Shown: positions 1 to 9,792, counted from the stretch's first letter. The stretch is 25,869 nt of DNA from JBOGHU01 sp050742255 (GCA_050742255.1 JBOGHU010000017.1:1-25869); one strand, 5' to 3'. The notes: a model not told the origin generated them from the sequence alone. Numbers and translations: made by a program.

Positions 1-1
1 G

Positions 2-1162
2 GCCCGCGCCGCGGCGTGGGCGCCGGTCCCGGCCCTGGCCGCGGTGGTGGTCGTCGACGAGCACGAGCAGGCCCACCAGGAGGGGTCGGCGCCGACCTGG
101 CACGCCCGGGACGTCGCCGCCGAGCGGGCCCGGCGGGCCGGTGTCCCCTGCGTCGTGACCTCCCCCTGCCCCTCGCTCGAGGCCCTGGCCTGGGGGGAGC
201 TGCTGGTGCCCTCGCGGTCGGTGGAGCGGGCCGGGTGGCCGGCGGTGGACGTCGTCGACCGTCGCCGGGAGGATCCGGCGCGGGCCGACCTGTGCCCCCC
301 CCGCCTGGTCGACCTGATCCGGCGCACGGTCGGCCCCGCCGACCCCGGCGCCCGGTCACCCCAGGTGGTGTGCGTGCTGAACCGCCGGGGCCGGGCCCGG
401 CTGCTGGCCTGCGCCGCCTGCGGCGAGCTGGCCCGCTGCGAGGCGTGTGGCGCGGCGGTGGGCTCCAAGGAGGAGGAGGACAGCCTGGCCTGCCCGGGCT
501 GCGGGGTGGAGCGACCCGGCGTCTGCCAGGCGTGCGGAGCGGGGAGGCTGAAGGTGCTGCGGGCGGGGGTGAGCAGGGTCCGGGAGGACCTCCAGCGGCT
601 GATCGGGGTCCCGGTCGGACAGCTCACCGGGGAGCGGCGGGCGAGCGATGCCGTCCCCGAGACGCCGGTGGTGGTCGGTACCGAGGCGGTGCTGCGCCGG
701 GTCGCCGCCGCCCGGGTGGTCGCCTTCCTCGACCTCGACGCCGAGCTGCTCGCCCCCCGCTACCGGGCGGCGGAGCAGGCCATGGCCCTGGTCGTCCGGG
801 CCGCCCGGATGGTGGGGGGCAAGTCCTCGGGCGGGCGCCTGGTCCTCCAGACCCGCCTGCCCGACCACGAGGTGGTGCGGGCCGCCCTCCACGCCGACCC
901 CGGCCGGGTGGCGGCGGCGGAGACGGAGCGCCGCCGGGCGCTGCGGTTCCCCCCCGCCACCGCCCTGGCCCATGTGTCGGGTGCCCCCGCCCCCGACTTC
1001 CTCGCCCAGGTCCGGGGCCAGCCCGGGGTGGAGGTGCTCGGCCCCGCCGGGGGGACGTGGCTGGTCCGGGCCCCTGACCACCGCACGCTCTGCGATGCCC
1101 TCGCCGCCGTGCCCCGCCCGCCGGGCCGGCTCCGGGTGGCCGTCGACCCGCCCCGGTTGTGA
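2..1162 (+). CDS. priA: Primosomal protein N' (PriA), degenerate actinobacterial type, 5' truncated by the window edge
   Basis: The frame is open from base 2 to the TGA at 1160-1162, so this is the C-terminal ~386 residues and the true start lies outside the window. Early on there is a Walker-B-like DEHEQAHQ followed by TWHARDVA, matching the PriA segment DE-H...Y-H-ARD-A. A zinc-binding stretch follows (CAACGELARCEACG, then CPGCG and CQACG), giving the eight-cysteine pattern of PriA. The helicase motifs V and VI, usually GTQM-KG and QVAGRAGR, are replaced here by VVVGTEAVLRRV and VVRAARMVGGKSSGGR. Loss of helicase residues is typical of actinobacterial PriA, which probably acts as a structural replication-restart protein rather than a helicase. 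It converges on the methionine aminopeptidase gene downstream. Family assignment is firm; loss of helicase activity is inferred. Confidence 0.87.
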   Translation, partial: ARAAAWAPVPALAAVVVVDEHEQAHQEGSAPTWHARDVAAERARRAGVPCVVTSPCPSLEALAWGELLVPSRSVERAGWPAVDVVDRRREDPARADLCPPRLVDLIRRTVGPADPGARSPQVVCVLNRRGRARLLACAACGELARCEACGAAVGSKEEEDSLACPGCGVERPGVCQACGAGRLKVLRAGVSRVREDLQRLIGVPVGQLTGERRASDAVPETPVVVGTEAVLRRVAAARVVAFLDLDAELLAPRYRAAEQAMALVVRAARMVGGKSSGGRLVLQTRLPDHEVVRAALHADPGRVAAAETERRRALRFPPATALAHVSGAPAPDFLAQVRGQPGVEVLGPAGGTWLVRAPDHRTLCDALAAVPRPPGRLRVAVDPPRL

Positions 1163-1195
1163 GGAGCCCCCGCCACGGCTTTGCGCGCGGCCGTC

Positions 1196-1214
1196 CCGGC
1201 CATGTACGGGCCGG
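1196..1214. terminator. GC-rich hairpin between convergent priA and map
   Basis: CCGGCC (1196-1201) can pair with GGCCGG (1209-1214) around a 7-base loop. It sits in the 81-base gap where priA (+) and map (-) end facing each other, so it could act in both directions. There is no T-run, as is common in GC-rich actinobacteria. This is suggestive only. Confidence 0.35.
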
Positions 1215-1243
1215 CGCACACAAAGGTGCTCCGAGGGGGTGGC

Positions 1244-2002
1244 TCACATCTCCCTGTCGGCGGTCAGCACCTCGGGCCCGTCCTCGGTGAGGGCCACGTT
1301 GTGGCCGAAGTGGGCGGAGAGGGAGCCGTCGGCGGTGACCAGGTGCCAGTCGTCGCCCAGGTGGCAGGTGGTGGGGGAGCCGGCCACGAGCATGGGCTCG
1401 ACGGCCAGGACCATCCCCACCTTCAGGGTGGGCCCGGGGTGACCGGGCCAGTAGTTGGGCACCGGCGGGGGCTCGTGCATGTCGGTGCCGATGGCATGGC
1501 CGCCGTACGCCCGCACCACCGAGAACCCGGCCCCGGTGGCGGCCCGCTCGATGGCCCGCCCCACCAGGTGGAGCGGCTGGTCGCAGCGGACCTGGGCGAT
1601 GCCGGCCCACAGGCTCGCCTCCGCCGCCTCCACCAGCCGCTCGGCATCGGCCGTGGCCGCCCCCACGGGCACGGTGTAGGCGGCGTCGGCGTGGTAGCCG
1701 TCGACCATGGCCCCGCAGTCGATGGTGAGGACGTCGCCCTCGACCAGCCGGCGGTCGTCGGGGACCCCGTAGGCCACCACCTCGTTGACCGACGTGCAGA
1801 TGGCGGCGGGGAAGCCCCGGCGGTCGAGGAAGTTCGACCGGGCGCCCCGCCGGTCCAGCACCTGGCGGGCGACCCGCTCCAGCTCGGCGGTGGTTACCCC
1901 GGGCCGGGCCGCCTCCCGGGTCCGGGCCACGATCTCGGCCACCACCTGCCCGGCCCGGCGCATGGTGGCGATCTCGTGGCGGCGGCGCCGCACCGGCGGC
2001 AT
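1244..2002 (-). CDS. map: Type I methionine aminopeptidase-like protein with one metal ligand and one active-site His missing
   Basis: The 252-residue product is the usual length for bacterial type I MetAP (M24), which removes N-terminal methionine. Conserved landmarks are TSVNEVV (residues 70-76), TIDCG with D95, HAD with D106, GGHAIGTDMHEPP with H169 and H176, and VEPML with E202. The last metal ligand, normally Glu in AQ-[FY]-E-H-T, is Gly233 here (SAHFGHNVALT), and the usual His of NEVV-CHG is Tyr78. The protein may therefore bind only one metal, have altered activity or be a paralogue. The start is taken as the ATG at 2002, just before the MPPVRRRRHEIATMRRAG core; a TACCGT box lies 7 bases upstream. 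A GTG at 2053 would add 17 residues and overlap the upstream stop as GTGA. Confidence 0.85.
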   Translation of the reverse strand: MPPVRRRRHEIATMRRAGQVVAEIVARTREAARPGVTTAELERVARQVLDRRGARSNFLDRRGFPAAICTSVNEVVAYGVPDDRRLVEGDVLTIDCGAMVDGYHADAAYTVPVGAATADAERLVEAAEASLWAGIAQVRCDQPLHLVGRAIERAATGAGFSVVRAYGGHAIGTDMHEPPPVPNYWPGHPGPTLKVGMVLAVEPMLVAGSPTTCHLGDDWHLVTADGSLSAHFGHNVALTEDGPEVLTADREM

Positions 2003-2049
2003 GGGCCCGACGGTACCGTGCGCCCGGCCGAGCCGAGCGGCCCTGGGGC

Positions 2050-2232
2050 TCACAGCGACTGGCGGACCAGCTCCCCGGCCAGCTCGCGCACCCGCTTGGG
2101 TAGCGGACGGCTCCTCCAGCGACGGAGGTCGAGCTCCTCGGAGACCTCGAGGTCGTCGAGGAGGTGCCGCCCGAGCTCGGCGGCTGCGGCGGGGTCGCGC
2201 ACCTCCACGTTGAGCTCGGCGTGGCGCTCCTC
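2050..2232 (-). pseudogene. C-terminal fragment of a phospholipase D / cardiolipin synthase-like protein
   Basis: The last 60 codons of this open frame read EERHAELNVEVRDPAAAAEL..., then HLLDDLEVSEELDLRRWRSR and a basic end. This follows the C-terminal pattern of PLD-superfamily cardiolipin synthases (A-E-L-N-V-V-D-P-A-A-L...DL--S--I----W--RP). No HKD catalytic motif and no upstream domain are present: going 5', the frame runs directly into the end of opcA and has no ATG, only a GTG near 2208. The simplest reading is the 3' remnant of a deleted gene. It could alternatively be a small expressed ORF, since its TGA overlaps a possible GTG start of map as GTGA. In many actinobacteria 6-phosphogluconolactonase (pgl/devB) occupies this place after opcA. 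Confidence 0.5.
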
Positions 2233-2278
2233 GCCACGCGGGGTCCTCTCTGGGCGGCGGACGGGGCCGCCACCATGG

Positions 2279-3222
2279 TCACACGCCGCTGGCGGCGGCC
2301 AGGGCGGCGGTGAAGACGGGGTCGGGCTGGAGGTGGACCAGGGCCTGGGCCACCAAGGTGGTCCGGGACGTTGCAAGCGGGGGGCCGGTGGTCCCCCACG
2401 GCTCCCCGTCGGGCGGGCGCACGGCGGCGACGATCTCGTCACGGCCCGCCCGCACCGTGACGTCGGCCACGGGCGAGGCCAGCTCGATGGCGGGGGCGGC
2501 GGCGCCCAGCCGGCCGACGGGGACGCCGGGCAGGCGGTCGGCCAGCCAGCCCCCGAGCAGGGCCCGCTCGAGGTCGTCGCCGCCCACGGCGGCACCGTTG
2601 AGGCGGTCGAGCACGCCCACCAGGCCGGGCTGGCGCAGCAGGTCGGCGAGCTGTCGGCGCAACGGCGTGAGGCGGGACCAGGCCAGGTCGGTGACCGGCA
2701 CCGCCAGCGCCGCCAGGTCCCCCAGGGCGGCCCGCCCCCCCACCTCGGCCAGGTCGACGATCATGTGGTCGGCGGCGGCGGTCAGGGCGTCGTCGGGGGC
2801 CGGCACGGCCGCGCACGGCCAGGCCACCACCGGCAGGTCGGCCAGGGTGAGGGGCTCGATCAGGGAGTCCAGGTGGGCGGTGACGGGCCCGGCCACGTCG
2901 AGGGCGACGTCGTCGAGGCCCAGGCACAGGGCGCCGCGGGAGACCAGGTGGACGCCGACCCGGGCGTCGAGGCGGTGGGCCTGGCCCTCGGAGCGGCGGC
3001 GCACGACGATGACCCGGGACGGGTGGTGGTCGCCCAGCTCGTGGACCACCGCCAGGGCGTCGTCGACGTCGAGGCCTCCGTCGCCCACCACCACCAGGGT
3101 GAGCACCGAGGTGCGGACGGCGCAGCGGGCGTCGTGGCGTCGGAGCTCGGCCAGGGCGGCGAGGACGGCCCCGATGGTGGTGGAGCGGGCCGACCAGGTC
3201 CCCACGGTGTGGAGCCGGGCGG

Positions 3223-3226
<4 letters not shown>
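2279..3226 (-). CDS. opcA: Glucose-6-phosphate dehydrogenase assembly protein OpcA
   Basis: The 315-residue product begins VTARLHTVGTWSARSTTIG and continues with AELRRHDARCAVRTSVLTLV and HELGDHHPSRVIVV. This is the characteristic OpcA N-terminus, in which a conserved HPSR segment lies about 80 residues in. OpcA proteins are needed for full activity or assembly of glucose-6-phosphate dehydrogenase in actinobacteria and cyanobacteria. The GTG start at 3226-3224 overlaps the TGA of zwf (GTGA), so translation is probably coupled to zwf. Gene order tkt-tal-zwf-opcA is the standard actinobacterial pentose-phosphate operon. The usual following gene, pgl, is not present here. Confidence 0.9.
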
Positions 3227-4757
<1,531 letters not shown>

Positions 4758-4761
<4 letters not shown>

Positions 4762-5858
4762 GAGCGGCCCGCGACCTCGGCGGTCTTGGCCTCCAGGCTG
4801 GCCTGGGCCTCGTCGAAGGACTTGGCGAAGGCGGCCACCCCCTCGTCCTCCACCACCTGGCTGACGTCGGCCATGTCCACCCCGACCTGGCTCAGCTGGT
4901 CGAAGACGGACTCGGCGTCCTCCACCTCGGCGTCGGCCGTGCGGGCCAGGGTGCCCTGGCCCTCGAAGGCGTCGAGGGTGCCCGGCGGCATGGTGTTGAC
5001 CGTGTCGGGGCCGATGAGGCTGTCGACGTAGAGGGTGGGCGGGTAGTCGGGGCTCTTGGTCGATGTCGACGCCCACAGCGGCCGCTGCAGGTGGGCGCCG
5101 GACCGGGCCAGGGCCTCCCAGCGTGGCCCGGAGAAGGCCCGGCGGAAGGCCCGGTAGGCCAGCTTGGCCTGGGCCACCGCGGTGCGGCCCCGCAGTGCGC
5201 CGGCCTCGGGGGTGCCGATGGCCTCGAGGCGCCGGTCGACCTCGGTGTCGATGCGGCTCACGAAGAACGAGGCCACGCTGTGCACGGTCGAGCGGTCCCC
5301 CTCGAAGGCCTCCAGCCCCGAGAGGTACGCCTCCATCACCTCGGCGTACCGCTCCAGGCTGAAGATCAGGGTGATGTTGATGTTGCGGCCCTCGCTGACC
5401 ATCTGGCGGATGGCGGGGATGCCCTCGGGGGTGGCGGGGATCTTCACCAACAGGTTGGGCCGGGCGACCTGGTCGTGGAAGCGGCGGGCGGCGTCGATGC
5501 TCCCGGGGGTGTCGCGGGCCAGGGCCGGGGCCAGCTCGAGGGAGACGAACCCGTCCGACCCGCCACTGCGGTCGTAGACAGGGCGCAGGAGAGCCAGGGC
5601 GTCGGCGATGTCGGTGGTGACCATCTGCCAGTAGGCCTCCTCGACGGAGGCGCCCCCGCCCACCAGCTCGGCCAGCTGGGCGTCGTAGCGGTCTCCCGCC
5701 GACATGGCCTTCTGGAAGATGGTGGGGTTGGAGGTCAGGCCCCGCACGCCCCGTTCGACCCACCTGGCGATCGACCCGTCGGCGAGCCCGTCCCTGCTCA
5801 GGTTGTCGAGCCACGGGCTCTGACCGTGGGTGCGGTACAGGTCCTGGAGCTTGGTCAC
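4758..5858 (-). CDS. tal: Transaldolase
   Basis: The 366-residue product transfers a three-carbon dihydroxyacetone unit between sugar phosphates in the non-oxidative pentose phosphate pathway. The start of the barrel reads GVRGLTSNPTIFQKA (residues 37-51), and the Schiff-base lysine is K139 in NLLVKIPAT. EGRNINITLIFSLERY and SVASFFVSRIDTEVD match the longer actinobacterial/cyanobacterial transaldolase type (TalA/B-like with a C-terminal extension). It starts at GTG 5858, preceded on the minus strand by a GGGAGGGAGG ribosome-binding site, 31 bases after the tkt stop. It overlaps zwf by 4 bases. Confidence 0.95.
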
Positions 5859-5889
5859 GGACGGCCCCTCCCTCCCGGTAGTAGGGCGT

Positions 5890-7728
5890 CTAGCTGCTCG
5901 TCAGCTTGCGCACCGCCTCGACGATGGACGTGGCGTCGATCCCCGCGGCGTGCAGCAACTCCGCGGGTGTACCCGAGGTGGGCATCTCCCGAACCGCCAG
6001 CTTGACCACCCGGGCGGGCGGGTCGCCCTCGGCCAGGGCGTCGAGCACGGCGTCGCCGAGGCCGCCCTCGGGCCAGTGGTCCTCGACGGTGAGGACCCGT
6101 CCATGGGTGGCCCGGGCGGCGGCCCTCAGGGTGGCAGCGTCGACGGGCTTGACCGAGTACAGGTCGATGACCCGGGCCGACACCCCCTCCTCGGCCAGGG
6201 CCTCCGCCGCCGCCAGGGCCTCGTGGAGGGTGATGCCCGCCGCCACGATGGTGACCTGGTCGTCGTCGGAGGAGCGGACCACCCGGCTGCCGCCGATCTC
6301 GAAGGTCTCGTCGGGGCCGTAGATCACCGGCGTGGCCGCCCGGGTGGTGCGCATGTAGCGGATGCCGCTGCCGTCGGCCATCAGCGGCACCAGCCGGGCG
6401 GTCTGGTTGGCGTCGCAGGGGTACAGCACGGTGCTGCCGTGGACCGCCCGGAAGGCGGCCAGGTCCTCCAGGCCCATCTGGGAGGGCCCGTCCTCGCCGA
6501 TGGAGACCCCGGCGTGGGAGCCGACCAGGCACAGGTCGGCCCGGCTCACCGCGGCCATGCGCACGAAGTCGTAGGCCCGGGTCAGGAAGGCGGCGAAGGT
6601 GGAGACGAACGGCAGCCACCCTCGCACCTGGAACCCTGTCGCCGCCGCCACCATCTGCTGCTCGGCGATGTACATCTCGAAGTAGCGGTCGGGGTGGGCG
6701 TCGCGGAAGATCTCGCTGTAGGTGGAGTTGCTGACCTCGCCGTCGAGGGCGACCACGTCCCCCCGGCCCCCGCCCAGGGCGGCCAGGGCGTCGCCGTAGG
6801 CCCTGCGGGTGGCCAGCTCGTCGCCCTCCTCGTAGCGGGGGAGCTCCAGGCGGCCGGAGGGGAAGGTGTGGGGGGTGGCGCCGTCGGTGGGCTTGGCCAC
6901 CCGGATCCGGATGCTGCGCCGGCCACCCAGCTCCTCGATGGCGGCGTCGGGGTCGGTGACGGCCTTGCCGTGCTTGCCGGGCTGGTCCTCCACCGCGGCC
7001 ACGCCCTTGCCCTTGAGGGTCCGGGCCACCACGGCGGTGGGGCGGCCCTCGGTGTCCGCCGCCTCGGCGTAGGCCCGGTCCACGGCGGCCACGTCGTGGC
7101 CGTCGACGGCGATGGCGTGCCACCCGAAGGCCCGGATGCGGTCGAGGTAGGAGTCGAGGTCCCAGCCGTGCATGGTCTCGGTGCTCTGGCCCAGCCGGTT
7201 GACGTCGATGATGGCGGTGAGGTTGTCGAGACGGGCGTGGGCGGCGTGCTCGAACGCCTCCCACATGGACCCCTCGGCCATCTCCGAGTCCCCGCACAAC
7301 ACCCACACCCGGTAGGGGAGGCGGTCGAGGCTGCGGCCGGCCAGGGCCACGCCCACTCCGATGGGCAGGCCCTGGCCGAGCGAGCCGGTGGCCACGTCGA
7401 CCCAGGGCAGCACCGGGGTGGGGTGGCCCTCGAGGCGGCTCCCGAACAGGCGGTAGGTGAGGAACTCCTCCTCGGTGACCGCCCCCGCCGCCAGGTACAA
7501 GGAGTAGAGCAGCGGCGAGGCGTGGCCCTTGGAGAAGATTAGGTGGTCGTTGGCAGGGTTGGCCGGGTCGTCGAAGTCGTAGCGGAGGTGGGCGCTGAAC
7601 AGCACCGCCATCAGGTCGGCCGCCGACATGCCCGAGGTGGGATGGCCCGATTTGGTGACAGCGGCGATGCGGACCGAGTCCACCCGGAGCTGCTGCCCGA
7701 GCTCTTGCCACTGCGCGTGATCACTCAT
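5890..7728 (-). CDS. tkt: Transketolase, short animal-like type
   Basis: The 612-residue, thiamine-diphosphate-dependent enzyme moves two-carbon ketol units in the pentose phosphate pathway. The N-terminus has KSGHPTSGMSAADLMAVLF, SKGHASPLLYSLYLAAG and DVATGSLGQGLPIG. The ThDP/Mg motif is GDSEMAEG at 146-153, and DVNRLGQS and GWHAIAVDGHD follow. The second half carries the pyrimidine domain (YIAEQQMVAAATGF) and the C-terminal domain (VLTVEDHWPEGGLGDAV). The HPTS/DINRLGQS-style sequence and ~610-residue length resemble mammalian transketolase rather than the ~660-700-residue form in E. coli or mycobacteria. The ATG at 7728 follows an AAGGTGG ribosome-binding site, 9 bases after the FIST gene. 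Confidence 0.93.
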   Translation of the reverse strand: MSDHAQWQELGQQLRVDSVRIAAVTKSGHPTSGMSAADLMAVLFSAHLRYDFDDPANPANDHLIFSKGHASPLLYSLYLAAGAVTEEEFLTYRLFGSRLEGHPTPVLPWVDVATGSLGQGLPIGVGVALAGRSLDRLPYRVWVLCGDSEMAEGSMWEAFEHAAHARLDNLTAIIDVNRLGQSTETMHGWDLDSYLDRIRAFGWHAIAVDGHDVAAVDRAYAEAADTEGRPTAVVARTLKGKGVAAVEDQPGKHGKAVTDPDAAIEELGGRRSIRIRVAKPTDGATPHTFPSGRLELPRYEEGDELATRRAYGDALAALGGGRGDVVALDGEVSNSTYSEIFRDAHPDRYFEMYIAEQQMVAAATGFQVRGWLPFVSTFAAFLTRAYDFVRMAAVSRADLCLVGSHAGVSIGEDGPSQMGLEDLAAFRAVHGSTVLYPCDANQTARLVPLMADGSGIRYMRTTRAATPVIYGPDETFEIGGSRVVRSSDDDQVTIVAAGITLHEALAAAEALAEEGVSARVIDLYSVKPVDAATLRAAARATHGRVLTVEDHWPEGGLGDAVLDALAEGDPPARVVKLAVREMPTSGTPAELLHAAGIDATSIVEAVRKLTSS

Positions 7729-7737
7729 GGGGCCACC

Positions 7738-8913
7738 TTACCCGCCGGGCCCGGTGCCGGGCGGCGGCTGGCGGTCGCGGAACAGCACCACCGAGGCCGT
7801 GAACCCGTGCAGGAAGTTCTGGCCCCCCACCGGCCCGATCTCGCCCGCGCACGACATGCCGGCCAGGGGGGCCTCCCGGAGGGCCCCCGAGACCACCTCG
7901 GCGTCGTGGTCGGGGACGTCGAAGAGGTTCGTGCCCCGACCGTTGCAGGTGAAGACCAGGGCGCCGTCGGCGGCGCAGGGGCCCAGGAGCTGGCGGAGGT
8001 CCTCGTCGGCCGAGGAGGCGTCGCGCACCTGGAACTGCACGGTCGCGCCCACCTCGATGCGGTCGCCGACGGCCACCGCGCCGGTCTCCCGGTCGGCGAC
8101 GAGGACGTTGCGGATGAGGAAGTCGCCCCGGCCGAAGGTGGGCTTGCGCTCGTCGATGACCCGGCCCAGGTGGAGGCCCTGCTGGGCCCGCTGGAGGTCG
8201 GCGGGGTCGAGGCCGGCCACGAGCTGCTGGAGGCGCTCGAGGGCGGGGCGGCCGGCCAGCTCGAAGATGATCTGCTGCTCGCTGCTCGTCACGACCATGG
8301 GGTCTCCGACCGGCCGGCACCCCTGGGAGACCACCGTCTCCAGGTCCACGCCTCCGAGCACCACCCCCACCGCCCCGTCGGCGTACACGGTCCCGTCCCG
8401 CACCAGGCGGTTCCCCCCCGCCCCCCGGGCCGCCGACGCCAGCCCGCCCACCACCGCCAGGTCGACGCCGACCCGGTCCCGCAGGTGGTCGAGGAACCGG
8501 TCGGCGGGGAAGGTGAAGGGGTCGGCCAGGAGGAGGACGGCGGCGGCGTCGTCGGGGACCTCGGCCGCCGGCGGGAAGCCGCGGAAGCCCATGGGCTCGG
8601 CGGCCACGTCGGCGGTGAGCCGCAGGGGCCGCCCCATGCCCAGCCGTCCCGCCCACAGGGCCACCGCCGGCCCGCCCTCGACCTCCCGCCGCCCACCCAC
8701 GACGGTCGAGGCGCTGCAGCCGACCAGGGCCCGGGGGCGGAGCGCGTCGCGGACGGCGGCGGCGATGTCCTCCATGGCGCCGGTGTGGGTGGCGCCCACG
8801 AAGAGCACGGCCAGGTCAGGGCCCTCGCCCAGGCGGTCCAGCACCTGGCCCACCACCTCGCCCACGGCGTGGGTGGGGAGGGGGTGCTGGGAGAGGGCGG
8901 CGGTGAAGGGCAT
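7738..8913 (-). CDS. FIST domain-containing protein (FIST_N plus FIST_C sensory domains)
   Basis: The 391-residue soluble protein shows the FIST arrangement. The N-terminal half contains DLAVLFVGATHTGAMEDI, then ALVGCSASTVVGGRREVEGG, with DLAVVGGLASAA, GAVGVVLGG and CRPVG near the domain joint. The C-terminal half ends TCNGRGTNLF followed by PLAGMSCAGEIGPVGGQNFLHGFTASVVLF, the conserved close of FIST_C. FIST domains are predicted sensors of small ligands such as amino acids; no output domain is attached. It is the first gene before tkt, 9 bases upstream, so it may be co-transcribed with the pentose phosphate genes. A TAGCCT box lies 8 bases before the ATG, suggesting a very short leader. Confidence 0.85.
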   Translation of the reverse strand: MPFTAALSQHPLPTHAVGEVVGQVLDRLGEGPDLAVLFVGATHTGAMEDIAAAVRDALRPRALVGCSASTVVGGRREVEGGPAVALWAGRLGMGRPLRLTADVAAEPMGFRGFPPAAEVPDDAAAVLLLADPFTFPADRFLDHLRDRVGVDLAVVGGLASAARGAGGNRLVRDGTVYADGAVGVVLGGVDLETVVSQGCRPVGDPMVVTSSEQQIIFELAGRPALERLQQLVAGLDPADLQRAQQGLHLGRVIDERKPTFGRGDFLIRNVLVADRETGAVAVGDRIEVGATVQFQVRDASSADEDLRQLLGPCAADGALVFTCNGRGTNLFDVPDHDAEVVSGALREAPLAGMSCAGEIGPVGGQNFLHGFTASVVLFRDRQPPPGTGPGG

Positions 8914-8927
8914 CCCAGCCGAGGCTA
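8914..8927 (-). promoter_or_regulatory. Putative -10 box for the FIST-tkt-tal-zwf-opcA operon
   Basis: On the minus strand TAGCCT (8927-8922) is followed by 8 bases and then the ATG at 8913. The spacing predicts a leader of only one or two bases. No good -35 hexamer is visible. The call rests only on position and the TANNNT pattern. Confidence 0.35.
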
Positions 8928-8968
8928 CCGCCGGCGACCGGCCCCACCCCAGGGCGGGCCGGGCCGGG

Positions 8969-9706
8969 CTAGGCCGCCTGCCGGGCGGTGGCTGTTCGTC
9001 GCCGCCGGGGCGTGACCCACCCGAGGGCGGACAGGGCGCGGATCACCCACCAGCCCGGGTCGATCTCGCCCCGGGCGTGGGCCAGGCGGGCCGAGGTGGG
9101 CTGGTCGTGGTGGTTGTTGTGGAGGCCCTCACCGGCGGTGATCCAGGCCAGCCACTGGGAGTTCCGGGCCGGGTTGTCGTGGGGCTGGCGGCCGAAGCGG
9201 TGCCCCACCGCGTTGACGGCGGCGTTCAGGAGCAGGTAGCCCACGGCGTGGACCCCTGCGGCGACGAGGCCGACGACCGCCCCGAAGACCGCGACGAGCA
9301 GGGCGATCCCGACGGCCAGGCCGGGGAGGGCGTGGTCCAGGAGGGCCCGGTCCCAGCGGTCGGGGGGGAGGTCGCGGGCGTAGCGGGCCACCTGGGCGGG
9401 ATCGCCGGCGACCCGCCGGTACAGCACCGCGTTGGCGAACTGCACCATGGCGAAGCCCTCGAGGAGAGGTGAGTGGGGGTCACCATCCACGTCGGTGTGG
9501 GCGTGGTGCTTGCGGTGCACCGCCACCCACTGGCGGGGGCGGATGCCGGTGGTGACCCACGTGAGGGCCCGGCAGACGGCCGTCACCCCCGGTCGCAGGA
9601 CCAGGGCGCGGTGGGCCAGGGTCCGATGGAGGTAGATCGTGGTCACGAAGGTGGCCAGCTGGCTGACGGCGAGGCCCACCACCACGGCGAGGAGAAGGGG
9701 AGACAT
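8969..9706 (-). CDS. Integral-membrane fatty acid (acyl-CoA delta-9 type) desaturase
   Basis: The 245-residue protein carries the three histidine boxes of membrane di-iron desaturases: HRTLAH (27-32), HRKHH (64-68) and HNNHH (196-200). Hydrophobic helices occur at about 2-20 and 130-160. NSQWLAWITAGEGLHNNHH is the conserved third-box context. It would insert double bonds into saturated acyl chains in the membrane. Its length is short but within the range of bacterial desaturases. It is divergent from a TetR regulator and shares with it a palindromic operator, so it is likely repressed by that regulator in response to acyl-CoA or membrane state. The start is ATG 9706 with a leader of only a few bases after the TAGGCT box in the palindrome. 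Confidence 0.92.
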   Translation of the reverse strand: MSPLLLAVVVGLAVSQLATFVTTIYLHRTLAHRALVLRPGVTAVCRALTWVTTGIRPRQWVAVHRKHHAHTDVDGDPHSPLLEGFAMVQFANAVLYRRVAGDPAQVARYARDLPPDRWDRALLDHALPGLAVGIALLVAVFGAVVGLVAAGVHAVGYLLLNAAVNAVGHRFGRQPHDNPARNSQWLAWITAGEGLHNNHHDQPTSARLAHARGEIDPGWWVIRALSALGWVTPRRRRTATARQAA

Positions 9707-9716
9707 CCTGCCACGC

Positions 9717-9742
9717 TAGCCTACCTACGGGTCGGTAGGCTA
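9717..9742. promoter_or_regulatory. Palindromic operator between desaturase and TetR regulator
   Basis: TAGCCTACC (9717-9725) and GGTAGGCTA (9734-9742) are perfect inverted copies. The 8-base centre, TACGGGTC, is itself partly symmetric, so 24 of the 26 positions obey the dyad. On the minus strand the element contains TAGGCT (9723-9718), which is well placed as the -10 box of the desaturase gene. The element resembles operators of TetR-type lipid regulators in form. That the neighbouring TetR protein binds here is an inference from position and symmetry. Confidence 0.75.
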
Positions 9743-9792
9743 CCGCCGAGGCCCCGACCCAAGACCTGAGGTCCCGGCGCCGGGGGCTCCGG

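Noticed and set aside
5830..9015. Long plus-strand open frames opposite tkt and the FIST gene
   Set aside because: Same shadow effect; low-complexity residues and no recognisable motif, while the minus-strand proteins are full length with intact catalytic signatures.
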